64,000 nucleotides of DNA, taken from contig NZ_JAODPB010000007.1 of the NCBI RefSeq assembly GCF_025770735.1, positions 62,001 through 126,000 on the forward strand. The letters are read 5' to 3'. The DNA comes from Shouchella tritolerans. Its GTDB lineage: Bacteria > Bacillota > Bacilli > Bacillales > Bacillaceae_D. The stretch's first letter is position 1. Every line of letters starts with the position of its first letter. This document shows positions 1-8,727 of this stretch, piece by piece. Made by a program: the position numbers and the translations under genes. Below the pieces are notes generated by a model that was given only the letters and a program-made list of their open reading frames with translations, was not told the origin of the DNA and did not search any database.

Positions 1-644
1 ATGACTTCATAAACACGCTTGGCGACGCGGTCATTGGCTGCCCTGCCGGCGAGCAAATGTTCAGCGCCGATTAGCTCAGTCGTTTCGGCCAAAATAGACG
101 TGCCTCCATAATCAGCAATGGCATCACTGACATAACCGACAGCTGGGTTTGCCGACAATCCGGAGCATGCATCGGAGCCGCCGCATTCCGTGCCAACAAT
201 AAGATCAGAAAACGCAATCGGCTCCCGTTCTAGCGCGGAGGCGTCTTGCACCATTTTGGTCGCAATGCGCGCCGCTTCACAGGTTGCTTGCAATGTGCCG
301 CCATAATCTTGGATCGAGACCAGTTCAACAGGTTTGTTGCTCTTCTTAGCGATTTCTGCAGCTACACTTTTGCCTTGGTGTGTTTCACACCCGAGCCCCA
401 TTACAACCACTCCGTAGACATTTGCGTTTAACCCCATTCCGACGTACGTCCGAAACGTTTGCTCATAGTCGCTTCCCACTTGTGCACACCCGTGCTGGTG
501 AATGACAGAAACAGTGCCGTCGACCAGTTTTGTTACGTTTTGCGCAGCCTGCGTGGCACAGACAATCGTCGGTAAAATCAGCACATGGTTGCGGATGCCG
601 ACTTGACCATCTCGACGGCGAAATCCTGTTAATTTCAAGCTCAT
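1..644 (-). CDS. UxaA-family dehydratase, large (C-terminal) part, cut by window start
   Basis: The visible 214 residues begin MSLKLTGFRRRDGQVGIRNH and continue with HQHGCAQVG, GLGCETHQG and GTECGGSDACSG, cysteine-rich motifs typical of the catalytic half of altronate dehydratase (UxaA), which binds iron and removes water from sugar acids. The full domain is usually near 390 residues, so the 3' part lies outside the window. Its ATG overlaps the stop of the SAF-domain gene (ATGA), so the two are translationally coupled and together equal one UxaA protein, as in other split altronate/D-galactarate dehydratases. It is the last visible gene of the TRAP operon. The substrate cannot be read from sequence; a 6-deoxy-sugar acid or hexonate is plausible given the SDR and FAH enzymes nearby. 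Confidence 0.85.
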   Translation of the reverse strand, partial: MSLKLTGFRRRDGQVGIRNHVLILPTIVCATQAAQNVTKLVDGTVSVIHQHGCAQVGSDYEQTFRTYVGMGLNANVYGVVVMGLGCETHQGKSVAAEIAKKSNKPVELVSIQDYGGTLQATCEAARIATKMVQDASALEREPIAFSDLIVGTECGGSDACSGLSANPAVGYVSDAIADYGGTSILAETTELIGAEHLLAGRAANDRVAKRVYEV

Positions 645-931
645 ACGCGTTGATCTCCCCTTCCCCTTTTGCCTTCAACATTATGGAGATGGACATGCTC
701 TCCTACTGCAATATCGGTTGAAGCAACGCCGATCACTTCCCCGTATTTTGTAATGTCTGCTCCCTTTTTGATCGGGTAAAGGGCAAATTTATGGCCAAAG
801 TCTATGTTATTTTTTAAATGTAGTGGCTTTTCTCCGTCGATCGTGACTACGTGCCCTTTTTCAAAATCCCGCAAAGCAGTGGCAACATTGTCCTTTTGCT
901 GCATGACGACATGTGTCTTTGTTTCGCTCAA
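641..931 (-). CDS. UxaA-family dehydratase, SAF-domain (N-terminal) subunit
   Basis: This 96-residue protein matches the SAF domain that forms the N-terminus of UxaA/GarD dehydratases (HVVMQQKDNVATALRDF near the start, VGEHVHLHNVEG near the end). In E. coli it is fused to the catalytic part; here it is a separate gene overlapping the next by ATGA. The start is TTG, chosen because a GAGGG ribosome site lies just upstream and no in-frame ATG fits the family start. It should act with the downstream subunit as a small subunit that gates the active site. It follows the TRAP transporter genes on the same strand after about 220 bases that hold a possible gene remnant. Confidence 0.85.
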   Translation of the reverse strand: MSETKTHVVMQQKDNVATALRDFEKGHVVTIDGEKPLHLKNNIDFGHKFALYPIKKGADITKYGEVIGVASTDIAVGEHVHLHNVEGKRGRGDQRV

Positions 932-938
932 AACGCCC

Positions 939-1058
939 TCATCCTTTCCATTCTATTGGCCAGCTATCCATCTGTTTTTTTAGCCATTCCGATATGTGGC
1001 CATTGCTTGCTCTTCCTTGATCAATGCATGGGTAGCCCGCAAATGGAGCTACTGTCAC
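939..1058 (-). pseudogene. possible gene remnant between dctM and the UxaA genes
   Basis: Between dctM and the SAF gene one minus-strand frame reads VTVAPFAGYPCIDQGRAS and then GHISEWLKKQMDSWPIEWKG, ending in TGA that overlaps the ribosome site of the next gene. The composition looks protein-like. The frame is closed upstream by a TGA, and the sequence just before it (INKEKGIDDETNPSTKNK, in another frame) also looks coding. I do not recognise the family. It may be the tail of a decayed operon gene with one or more frameshifts, or chance reading frames in a spacer. Confidence 0.3.
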
Positions 1059-1154
1059 ATTTTCTTCGTCGACTGCTCCGACTCAGACAGAGCCTTGTTT
1101 TTTGTAGACGGATTAGTTTCATCGTCAATCCCCTTTTCTTTGTTATTGATTGAT

Positions 1155-2438
1155 TTAAGACAAGACAGACGGCAACCACAACGACAAGGCCGGAATGAAA
1201 ATTATGATCAGCGAAAAGCCAATCAGCAGCACCCAAAACGGTATAACCTCTTTAATGAACGTTTCAATTTTTACCTTTGCAATCGAGGCCGTTGTGAACA
1301 TAATGGTGCCGATTGGCGGTGTGATCGTGCCAATGCTCAAACAAAGAATAAAGAAGATTCCGAAATGAACAGGGTCAATCCCGTATGTCTCAAGCACGGG
1401 CATAAAGATTGGCGTTAAAATTATAAGCATGACGTTTCCTTCAATAAACATCCCCACAATGAGCAGAAACAACAACAATAACAACAAAAACGCAAGTGGG
1501 TGTTCGACCGAAGCGGTAATGGCGGAAGCAAGCTGTTGCGGGACTTGCTCAAGCGTCAAAATCCAGCCAAATGCGGTGCCTGCTGCAATAATAATCATGA
1601 CAGTGGCAATAATTTGCACCGATTCTTTCGCAGCGGTGACTAAATCCCTGAACGTCATTTCCCTGTATATAAACAAGCCAATAACAAGTGCGTACAGGAC
1701 AGCAACTGCTCCCGCTTCAGTCGGGCCGAACATCCCTAAACGGATGCCACCGATAATGAGAACCGGAAGCAAAAGAGCGAGTAAAGCATCTTTTGAAGCA
1801 ATCGCCACTTGTTTGAAAGAAGGGAAAGGGTTCCTTTCCTGCTCAAAGCCGTGCTTTTTAGCGGCGAAGTGGACATAAACCAATAAAATCGCTGCCAACA
1901 TGAAACCCGGGATAATACCGGCAATAAACAAGTCGCTGATTGAGACATTGCCCACATAGCCATAAAGAATCAAGGCAATGCCTGGAGGCAAGATTGGTGT
2001 GATGAGCGAGCTTGTCGCCGTTAATGCTGCTGAAAAACCAGGCGCGTAGCCTTTTTTGACCATTTCTGGGACGACAATTTTTGTTTGCATAGCGGCGTCC
2101 GCTACATTCGAACCCGATAAGCCGCCCATTAGCACACTAAGCAGCACATTCACTTTCGCCAATCCGCCAGTCAAGTGGCCAGTTACAAGCTTGGCAAATA
2201 CAAGCATTCGTTGCGTAATTCCGGTATAGTTCATCAAAACACCAGCAGTGATAAAAAAGACAATTCCAAGCAGCGGAAAGGATTCAACTCCGCTTACTAC
2301 CCGTTGCGTCAGTGTTTCATTCATAAAGCTTGGATTGGCAATAAAGTAAATGGCCGCTCCTGCAAGCATCGCGTAAGCTACAGGAACATTCAGGACAATT
2401 AGGAGCACAATCACACTAACAATTAAGAGAAGCATCAT
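1155..2438 (-). CDS. dctM: TRAP transporter large permease, DctM subunit
   Basis: This 427-residue, very hydrophobic protein has the length and features of the large membrane subunit of tripartite ATP-independent periplasmic (TRAP) transporters: repeated long helices, GGLSGSNVADAAMQTK and the late PPIGTIMFTTASIAKV. Together with DctQ and the binding lipoprotein DctP it drives sodium-coupled uptake of organic or sugar acids across the cell membrane. It overlaps the end of dctQ by about 23 bases. Two ATGs are in tandem at the start, preceded by GAGGGG. The order P-Q-M followed by a dehydratase indicates uptake and first catabolic step in one transcript. Confidence 0.93.
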   Translation of the reverse strand: MMLLLIVSVIVLLIVLNVPVAYAMLAGAAIYFIANPSFMNETLTQRVVSGVESFPLLGIVFFITAGVLMNYTGITQRMLVFAKLVTGHLTGGLAKVNVLLSVLMGGLSGSNVADAAMQTKIVVPEMVKKGYAPGFSAALTATSSLITPILPPGIALILYGYVGNVSISDLFIAGIIPGFMLAAILLVYVHFAAKKHGFEQERNPFPSFKQVAIASKDALLALLLPVLIIGGIRLGMFGPTEAGAVAVLYALVIGLFIYREMTFRDLVTAAKESVQIIATVMIIIAAGTAFGWILTLEQVPQQLASAITASVEHPLAFLLLLLLFLLIVGMFIEGNVMLIILTPIFMPVLETYGIDPVHFGIFFILCLSIGTITPPIGTIMFTTASIAKVKIETFIKEVIPFWVLLIGFSLIIIFIPALSLWLPSVLS

Positions 2439-2931
2439 CGCTTTTCCCCTCTTCCTGGTAGATAAATGAGCGGTCCTTGCGTAAAAGCACGCTTACTAAA
2501 TGGTAGAGCGCAAGTATGCCGCCGACAGGAAGCGCCATATAGATGAAGCGAAAAGGAACGCCAAGCACAGGTGTCACTTTCCAATGGGTGTCAATGGCTA
2601 GCTTTGTGCCCCAATAAACAAAAACAACACATGTCACAGCTAGTAACACAACTAGGCGAAAACGTTGCACCCACACAAACGCATCTTTAGGCAGTTTGCG
2701 GACAAAATAATCGATTCCGACATGTTCATTTCGCTTCATAACAGCGCTAATACCGATAAACGTTAACCAAACAAACAGCGCTAAACTTATTTCTTCGCTC
2801 CACGTGATCGGCTGAGACAACACAAACCGGAAAAACACGTTGGCACCGATCAAAATGACAATCAGGCTCAAAGCAATCGCACCGATCCAATCATCAACCG
2901 ATGCAAGCCAATTAGTCGCTTTCTTCCTCAT
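2416..2931 (-). CDS. dctQ: TRAP transporter small permease, DctQ subunit
   Basis: This 171-residue protein has four hydrophobic segments and the DctQ pattern (ITWSEEISLALFVWLTFIG, then a VGIDYF stretch after a basic loop). It is the small membrane subunit that supports DctM. I chose the ATG giving MRKKATNWLASVDDWIG because it overlaps the dctP stop as ATGA and has a GGGAGAGGA-like site upstream; the reading frame is open 22 codons further up, inside dctP. Its 3' end overlaps dctM, consistent with translational coupling of the three transporter genes. Confidence 0.92.
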   Translation of the reverse strand: MRKKATNWLASVDDWIGAIALSLIVILIGANVFFRFVLSQPITWSEEISLALFVWLTFIGISAVMKRNEHVGIDYFVRKLPKDAFVWVQRFRLVVLLAVTCVVFVYWGTKLAIDTHWKVTPVLGVPFRFIYMALPVGGILALYHLVSVLLRKDRSFIYQEEGKSDDASLNC

Positions 2932-3962
2932 TCCTCTCCCTCTTTCGGCCTCTGTGCCATTAAATCGCGCACTTTTTCGTAAAGCCCCGGTGACCATGAC
3001 GGCATCCCTTCATAAAAAGGAGCGACTTTTTCTCGGAACAGAGATTGATCGATCTCATTGACAACCATCCCTTCATCGGTGAAAAATTGAAGCGCCTTCT
3101 GTTCCTTTTGTTTAGTAATGTCATAGGCATACTCAGCCGCCTCTTCACTCGTTTCGGCAAGAATCTTGGCAAGGTCATCAGGCAAATCTTCCATCATTTT
3201 TGCCCCTGCCACCCACACGCCCATTACTTTAATGTGCCCCGTTAGCGTTAAGTACGACGTTACCTCATTCGTACGGGTGCCTTGAAGCACAGGTAGAGGA
3301 TTTTCGGCGCCATCAATGACCCCTTGCTGTAGCGATGCATATAAATCGCCAAGTGGAAGGGGCGTTGGTGAAGCTCCTAACTCATGGAAGGCACGAATAT
3401 ACAAGTTGTTGTTCGGGACACGAATTTTCATCCCTCGCAAATCATCCGGCGTGTTGACTTCTTTTTTAGTCATCAAGTGCCTCTCTCCGTAAATCGTCCT
3501 CTTTCCTAGCAAAGAAAGTCCGAGCTCGTTCATCTCCTCTTCAAGCCCTGCATACCAATCGGTCGTCGTCAAATAAAGCAAGTCTTCAAAGCCTTCTGCC
3601 AAATACGGCGCCCCTAAAATGCCAAAGTCAGGTACGTAGTCCATTAAAAAATCATACGCAGTGAACACAATGACGTTGTTGCCGCGCATCGCCAACTCAA
3701 TCATGTCGCTTTCACTGCCAAGCTGAGAGCTAGGGTATACTTGAAGTTGCAAGCGACCGTTGCTCGCTTCTGCTGCTAGCTCTTGCCATTTCCTTGCCTG
3801 CTGATCAATCGGTTCCCCAGGCTGATTCCCATAAGCCATATTAATCGTATACACATCGTCTAAAGCCGTCTTCGATGCCACGGTCGGATACGCGCAGCCA
3901 ACTAACAGCAAGCATAACATTGCATATACGACTGTTTTCATCGCCGCCCCCTTCATTGGCAT
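2928..3962 (-). CDS. dctP: TRAP transporter substrate-binding lipoprotein, DctP family
   Basis: The protein (344 residues from this start) opens with a signal peptide and lipobox LLLVGC, so it should be a membrane-anchored lipoprotein. Family landmarks include NQPGEPIDQQARKWQE, QLGSESDMIELAMRG, the substrate-carboxylate arginine region LRGMKIRVPNN and LYASLQQGVIDGAENP. It captures the substrate for DctQM. A later start at 3941 (MKTVVYAM) also has a good ribosome site and gives a more usual signal peptide, so either is possible. A CcpA (cre) site lies about 55 bases upstream, and an AraC regulator is transcribed divergently. Confidence 0.92.
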   Translation of the reverse strand: MPMKGAAMKTVVYAMLCLLLVGCAYPTVASKTALDDVYTINMAYGNQPGEPIDQQARKWQELAAEASNGRLQLQVYPSSQLGSESDMIELAMRGNNVIVFTAYDFLMDYVPDFGILGAPYLAEGFEDLLYLTTTDWYAGLEEEMNELGLSLLGKRTIYGERHLMTKKEVNTPDDLRGMKIRVPNNNLYIRAFHELGASPTPLPLGDLYASLQQGVIDGAENPLPVLQGTRTNEVTSYLTLTGHIKVMGVWVAGAKMMEDLPDDLAKILAETSEEAAEYAYDITKQKEQKALQFFTDEGMVVNEIDQSLFREKVAPFYEGMPSWSPGLYEKVRDLMAQRPKEGEE

Positions 3963-4015
3963 CCATCTCCCCTTTTACGTGATAACTGCCTTTCTCACGA
4001 TCAAGTACGACCAAC

Positions 4016-4029
4016 AGAAAGCGCTTTCA
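4016..4029 (-). promoter_or_regulatory. cre site (CcpA operator) upstream of the dctP operon
   Basis: On the minus strand this reads TGAAAGCGCTTTCT, differing from the palindromic cre consensus at only the last position. Its place just upstream of dctP suggests carbon catabolite control of the TRAP/UxaA operon by CcpA. Confidence 0.75.
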
Positions 4030-4128
4030 AAATTGGTCATCTGTATGCTACCATGATTACACAAACGTGATAAATTGCGATTGTGGGTGTAAAAGTTGCT
4101 TTTTTTAGTCTAAACCAGGAGGTGCTAT

Positions 4129-4980
4129 ATGGGGCCGATTCGCAAACGCTTTAACCAATCTCACATTGTTCCTTTCCAGCTTGTCCATAACAAAGCCAAA
4201 TCTTGTGATGACGAACTGCCACACCATTTGCATGAATGGCATGAAATCATTGTGGTCCATCACGGAACGTGCACGTTCTTTATTGATGATTGTTTTTTTG
4301 AACTTACTTCAGGCGATATCGTCATTGTCCCCGGCAACATCATTCATTGTTCGCTTCTTGATCAAGGCAAAACCGTGACAACTTCCGCATTGTACTTTTG
4401 TCCAAGCTTGCTTGCATCGATGATCGGCTCCGAGTCTGACTCACTCCACTCTCTATTTACAACAGCTAAAACAACAAAACAGTACCGCTACTATATGGAA
4501 CCAGAGAAACGGTTGTTTTTAGCCGGCCTCTTTGACGAAATGGGCAAAGAAACAGATATTGCCGATTTGTATTCAGGCGAAACGGTGGCGTTGCTTATCC
4601 GCTACGCGATTGTGTTTGTCTCGCGAAACTGCGGCACTGCCCAAGAAAAACTGCCTCCGCTCGTACCCACATGGATAAAAGAGAGCCTAGCTTATATTGA
4701 CGCCCATTTGCATGAAGAACTAGATTTAAAAATGCTTGCCGCCCATGCTTGTGTCCATCCCTCCTATTTCAGCAAAAAATTCAAAGCCTCTATTGGCCTT
4801 ACTTACATCGAGTTTTTAAAGTCAAAACGCCTTATTAAAGCAAAAGACTTGCTAAAAACAACCGATCTTAGCATCCAAGCCATTGCTGAAGCCTGCGGCT
4901 ATTACAGCATGCCCCATTTTTACAGGACTTTTCGCGCTGCCACTGGAACAACGCCAGCCGTATACCGAAAAAACAGCTAG
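4129..4980 (+). CDS. AraC-family transcriptional regulator with cupin sensor domain
   Basis: This 283-residue protein has an N-terminal cupin domain (roughly residues 20-100, with HHLHEWHEIIVVHHG and GDIVIVPGNIIHC) and two C-terminal helix-turn-helix motifs (residues about 190-280, ending FYRTFRAATGTTPAVYRK). Such proteins bind a sugar or sugar acid and activate transcription. It starts with ATG eight bases after AGGAGG. It is divergent from the TRAP operon and precedes the SDR and FAH genes, so it is the likely local activator of both arms. The ligand is not known. Confidence 0.9.
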   Translation: MGPIRKRFNQSHIVPFQLVHNKAKSCDDELPHHLHEWHEIIVVHHGTCTFFIDDCFFELTSGDIVIVPGNIIHCSLLDQGKTVTTSALYFCPSLLASMIGSESDSLHSLFTTAKTTKQYRYYMEPEKRLFLAGLFDEMGKETDIADLYSGETVALLIRYAIVFVSRNCGTAQEKLPPLVPTWIKESLAYIDAHLHEELDLKMLAAHACVHPSYFSKKFKASIGLTYIEFLKSKRLIKAKDLLKTTDLSIQAIAEACGYYSMPHFYRTFRAATGTTPAVYRKNS

Positions 4981-5128
4981 ACATCAATTGTCAGAAGCAG
5001 CAAAAGCGGCCGTCCGTCATTTACTGTGCTGATTAAAAAAAGCTACTTTTATGCTAAATAACGCAATAATCGATGTCTCTAATTTATGCTACAATGGAAA
5101 ACAACCAACTTGGCGAAAGGAGCAAACT

Positions 5129-5899
5129 ATGCGCTTAGCGAATAAAGTAGCGTTGATTACTGGAGCAGGATCAGGGATCGGCAAGGAGACGGCAGCATTG
5201 TTTGCCAAAGAAGGCGCCTTTGTTACGATCAATGATATCGATGAGACAAAGGGAAAAGCAGCAGGGAAAGCGATTTGCGCAGCAGGCGGCAACGTTTCCT
5301 TTATTCAGGCTGACACGACCAATGCTGCTGATGTTGAAACAATGGTAACAGATGTAGTTCGTGAATATGGTCGCATTGACGTATTGTTTAACAATGCCGG
5401 CGTGAGCGGTATCGGCCCATTGCATGAAATCGAAGAAGACGCATGGGACCGAGTTGTCAACGTTAACCTTAAAGGCGTTTTTCTGCCAAGCAAATACGTC
5501 CTACCCCATATGATTGCGGCAAGAAGCGGCACGATTTTAAACATGTCATCATGCATTGCCGAAATTGGCCTCGCTAACCGAGCAGCATATGCAGCTACAA
5601 AAGGGGCTGTTCTTTCACTAACAAAATCGATGCAAGTCGACTACGCCGCCTACAATATCCGCATCAATGCCTTGCTGCCAGGTACGATCTTTACCCCTTT
5701 TGTCGAAGCATATTTAGCCGAATCAGATGATCCGGAAAAAACGATTGCCGCCATAAAAAAACGGCAACTTTCCGGTGAACTCGGTTTGCCAGAAGATGTC
5801 GCCAAAGCGGCGCTATTTTTAGCGTCAGATGAGTCCCGCTTCGTGATGGGCGCACCCCTATATATCGATGGCGGCGTCGTTTTCGGAAAAAACGCATAA
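5129..5899 (+). CDS. SDR-family NAD(P)-dependent dehydrogenase
   Basis: This 256-residue classical short-chain dehydrogenase shows the cofactor motif TGAGSGIG near residue 13, the NNAG motif, the catalytic Ser (NMSS), and YAATK, and ends with the usual DGG motif. The D at the end of strand 2 (TINDID) favours NAD. I chose the ATG after AAAGGAG; the frame is open 26 codons further up. A TG-extended TACAAT box lies about 35 bases before it. The adjacent FAH-fold enzyme suggests a pair in which this enzyme oxidises a 2-keto-3-deoxy sugar acid (as in the non-phosphorylative L-fuconate or L-rhamnonate route) and the next enzyme cleaves the diketo acid. That pairing is inference. Confidence 0.88.
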   Translation: MRLANKVALITGAGSGIGKETAALFAKEGAFVTINDIDETKGKAAGKAICAAGGNVSFIQADTTNAADVETMVTDVVREYGRIDVLFNNAGVSGIGPLHEIEEDAWDRVVNVNLKGVFLPSKYVLPHMIAARSGTILNMSSCIAEIGLANRAAYAATKGAVLSLTKSMQVDYAAYNIRINALLPGTIFTPFVEAYLAESDDPEKTIAAIKKRQLSGELGLPEDVAKAALFLASDESRFVMGAPLYIDGGVVFGKNA

Positions 5900-5930
5900 A
5901 TTAACCAAACTAAAAAAAGGAGTGGTTCGC

Positions 5931-6809
5931 TTGAAACTATGCACGTTGGAACACAACCACTTAGGCGTCGAACGAAATGGGCAGATTGCAAATATTTATG
6001 AGGCTTTGCAAGCTCACCCAGCTGCGGGAGTCCCGGCAACAATGGACGAATTGATCAATCAGCCAGAGTCGCTGCCAGCTTTAGAAGCTTATATACAAAC
6101 ATTAGAACAAACAGGGCCTTTCATACATGCAATGGAGTCCTGTACGTTTGGCCCTGCCATTCCGAACCCAGAGAAAATCATTTGCGTCGGCCTTAACTAT
6201 AGGCGCCATGCAGACGAAACTGGTTCCCCTTATCCAGAAACGCCGATTCTTTTTAGCAAGTTTAATAACACCCTGACTGGGCATGGCAGCAACATTGTCG
6301 TCCCTCCTGTGACGCAAGCATTGGATTACGAAGTGGAGCTTGCCGTTGTCATTGGTAAAACGGCGAAACAAGTCGCTAAAGATGACGCCCTTGATTATGT
6401 GTTAGGCTACTGCACGGCTAACGACTTGTCCGCCCGTGATTTGCAAATGAAAACGGCGCAATGGCTTTTAGGGAAAACATGCGATGGATTTTGTCCAATC
6501 GGTCCGTATCTTGTCACAAGAGAAGAAATTGCCGATCCGCAAAACTTAGCGCTTGAGACAAGAGTCAACGGCGAAATCAAACAGCAATCGAATACAGCCG
6601 ATATGATCTTCACATGTGCCGAGATTATCAGTTATGTATCCCGCCACTTTACACTAAAGCCAGGGGATATTGTCCTTACTGGCACGCCTGAAGGAGTCAT
6701 TCTTGGCCTACCTGAAGCAGAGCGGCGTTATTTGCAACCTGGAGACACCGTTTCCGTTCATATTGAACAATTAGGAACATTAACAAACAAGCTCGTGAAA
6801 GCGGAATAA
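5931..6809 (+). CDS. Fumarylacetoacetate hydrolase-family protein (probable 2,4-diketo-3-deoxy acid hydrolase)
   Basis: The 292-residue protein has the FAH fold: IICVGLNYRRHADETG, ILFSKFNN, DYEVELAVVIG (metal-binding acidic residues) and PGDIVLTGTPEGV. The start is TTG at 5931, six bases after GGAGTGG, avoiding overlap with the SDR gene, which ends 31 bases earlier. Members next to an SDR and a sugar-acid dehydratase often hydrolyse 2,4-diketo-3-deoxy-L-fuconate or rhamnonate to pyruvate and lactate; others are decarboxylases or isomerases. I infer the former from context with moderate confidence; fold assignment is secure. Confidence 0.87.
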   Translation: MKLCTLEHNHLGVERNGQIANIYEALQAHPAAGVPATMDELINQPESLPALEAYIQTLEQTGPFIHAMESCTFGPAIPNPEKIICVGLNYRRHADETGSPYPETPILFSKFNNTLTGHGSNIVVPPVTQALDYEVELAVVIGKTAKQVAKDDALDYVLGYCTANDLSARDLQMKTAQWLLGKTCDGFCPIGPYLVTREEIADPQNLALETRVNGEIKQQSNTADMIFTCAEIISYVSRHFTLKPGDIVLTGTPEGVILGLPEAERRYLQPGDTVSVHIEQLGTLTNKLVKAE

Positions 6810-6837
6810 GAGCAAATCGTTCGTTGTTAGAGAAAGG

Positions 6838-7551
6838 ATGAATCGAATGAGGCAAATCATTGCCCTCGGAGGGGGAGGGTTCTCGATGGAACCTGACAAC
6901 CCTTTATTGGACCGCTACATACTGAAGCAATCCGCCAAACCTAAGCCATCCATTTGCTTTATCCCGACTGCTAGCGGTGATGCCGAACATTATATCGCTA
7001 AATTTTACCACTTTTTCCGCAACGAACATTGCCAGCCTTCGGATTTGTCTTTATTTAGACCGCCTACTCGAGATTTAGAAAGCTATTTGCTCGAAAAAGA
7101 CATCATTTATGTAGGCGGCGGAAACACGAAAAATTTGCTCGTTCTATGGAGGGAATGGGGCTTAGATGCGATAATGAAAAAAGCGTGGCAACAAGGAATC
7201 GTACTAGCAGGCATTAGCGCCGGTTCCATTTGTTGGTTTGAAGAAGGCGTGACAGACTCTTACGGAAATGGGCTCGAACCATTAACCAATGGACTAGGGT
7301 TTTTAACGGGAAGCAACTGTCCCCATTATGACGGCGAAGCAGACAGAAGGCCGAGCTACCAGCAATTCGTAGCGGCTGGCAACATCAAACCTGGAATAGC
7401 CGCCGATGACGGAGTCGCCCTTCATTATAAGGAAAAAGACGTGTGGAAAATTGTCAGCTCAAGACCGCAAGCGAAAGCCTACCAAGTCGATTATGATGGC
7501 AAACAGGTAAAGGAAGTCGAGTTAGAGACAACGTTTTTAGGTGCCGATTAA
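6838..7551 (+). CDS. Peptidase S51 (dipeptidase E-like) family protein
   Basis: This 237-residue protein carries the S51 landmarks: IIALGGGGFS near the start, CFIPTASGD, IYVGGGNTKNLL and the nucleophile motif GISAGSICWFEEG. The family includes dipeptidase E and cyanophycinase and acts in the cytoplasm on short or atypical peptides. A second ATG at 6847 (MRQIIALGG) has better spacing from GAAAGG and may be the true start. It lies 28 bases after the FAH gene on the same strand and may be co-transcribed, but has no clear link to sugar acid breakdown. Confidence 0.87.
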   Translation: MNRMRQIIALGGGGFSMEPDNPLLDRYILKQSAKPKPSICFIPTASGDAEHYIAKFYHFFRNEHCQPSDLSLFRPPTRDLESYLLEKDIIYVGGGNTKNLLVLWREWGLDAIMKKAWQQGIVLAGISAGSICWFEEGVTDSYGNGLEPLTNGLGFLTGSNCPHYDGEADRRPSYQQFVAAGNIKPGIAADDGVALHYKEKDVWKIVSSRPQAKAYQVDYDGKQVKEVELETTFLGAD

Positions 7552-7704
7552 AAAGCGGCATCTACCTAACGCATGGCTTGAGTAGCGACTTTTTCCTTTG
7601 GCGCTGCTTTCCGGCGCCTTTCCTGTCCATGCGCTGCTAAGGCCGAGGCAATCGGATACATGCAGCGGTTTTTCAAAATCGGTCAGCACAAAAGGAGAAA
7701 CGCA

Positions 7705-8526
7705 ATGAAATGAGAACAACGAGTCCTTGAAAAGGACGGTTGCCCGATTCATTATTGGATGACTGCCAACCATTGCGGCCCTTGGTTGATTTTCATGCAT
7801 GGCGCCGGTACTGATCATCGCATGTTTGCTGAACAGCTCAATGTAATCGATGAAACGTACGGACTACTTTTGTGGGATGCACGAGGACATGGGCTATCGC
7901 GGCCCATTGGGACGGATTTTACGATCAAGCTGCTGATCGATGACATGTTGGCGATTATGACGAAAGAAGGCATTGAGAAAGCGACATTTATTGGCCAATC
8001 GATGGGCGGAAATGCGGCTCAAGAGTTGGTGTTTCACCATCCAGATAAAGTCGAGAGCTTGGTTTTGATTGATTGTACGTGTAATACGCAAAAGCTGACG
8101 TTCATAGAGAAAGGACTAATCACCATCACGCCGCTGCTCTTGTCACTGTATCCGTGGAATATGTTAGTCAATCAAAGTGCACGCGCTAGCTCGATTAAAC
8201 CCGATGTGCAGACCTATTTACACGAGTGCTTTCATACGGTTGGCCCGAAGGATTTCCCGAAAATCTTTCAAGGCATGCAAGGCTGCTTGCACGAAGAAAA
8301 AACATACTATATCCGAAAACGATTTTTACTTGTCTGCGGCGTCAATGACCATACAGGCAATATAAAAAAAACAGCACCACGCTGGGCAAAGCGAGAGCCA
8401 AATGGGGAGTTCTATTGGATTGACAATGCCAGCCATTGCGCCCATCAAGATAACCCTGAAGCGTTTAACAAGCTGTTTTTATCGTTTCTTGACCACATTT
8501 ATTCCTTACATGCTGAAAACGAATGA
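7705..8526 (+). pseudogene. Alpha/beta-fold hydrolase with an in-frame stop at codon 3
   Basis: The body from 7759 encodes 255 residues of an alpha/beta hydrolase: HGAGTDHRM (oxyanion region), WDARGHGLS, the nucleophile elbow GQSMGGN, and a late DNASHCAHQDNP with the catalytic His. The natural ribosome site (AAAGGAG at 7692) leads to an ATG at 7705, but codon 3 is TGA (7711-7713), after which the same frame reads EQRVLEKDGCPIHYW straight into the family sequence. The next ATG, at 7759, has no good ribosome site and lacks the first strand. So the gene is either a recent nonsense mutant or is read weakly from 7759. The substrate is unknown. Confidence 0.7.
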
Positions 8527-8553
8527 ATACGCGATTCTCATGTTGAAGGTTCT

Positions 8554-8727
8554 ATGAAAAACATTCTTCTTGGCTTCTTAGCGGCGCTAGGGGCAGTGCT
8601 CGGATCGGCAATCATCCAGACCTTTTTTGACAGCATGAATGGGTTTTATGTACTCGGCTCTGCGTTCGGGGCATTCTTTCTTATAGCTGTGGTCAGCCCT
8701 TTGTATATGAAAGCTTATGAGGAATGA
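8554..8727 (+). CDS. Small hydrophobic membrane protein, 57 residues
   Basis: The frame from ATG at 8554 to TGA at 8727 gives a 57-residue protein beginning MKNILLGFLAALGAVLGSAI with two hydrophobic stretches separated by FFDSMNGFYV and ending YMKAYEE. This is a plausible two-helix membrane protein; GAAGGT lies just upstream as a ribosome site. It follows the damaged hydrolase and precedes a strong hairpin. I do not recognise the family. Confidence 0.55.
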   Translation: MKNILLGFLAALGAVLGSAIIQTFFDSMNGFYVLGSAFGAFFLIAVVSPLYMKAYEE

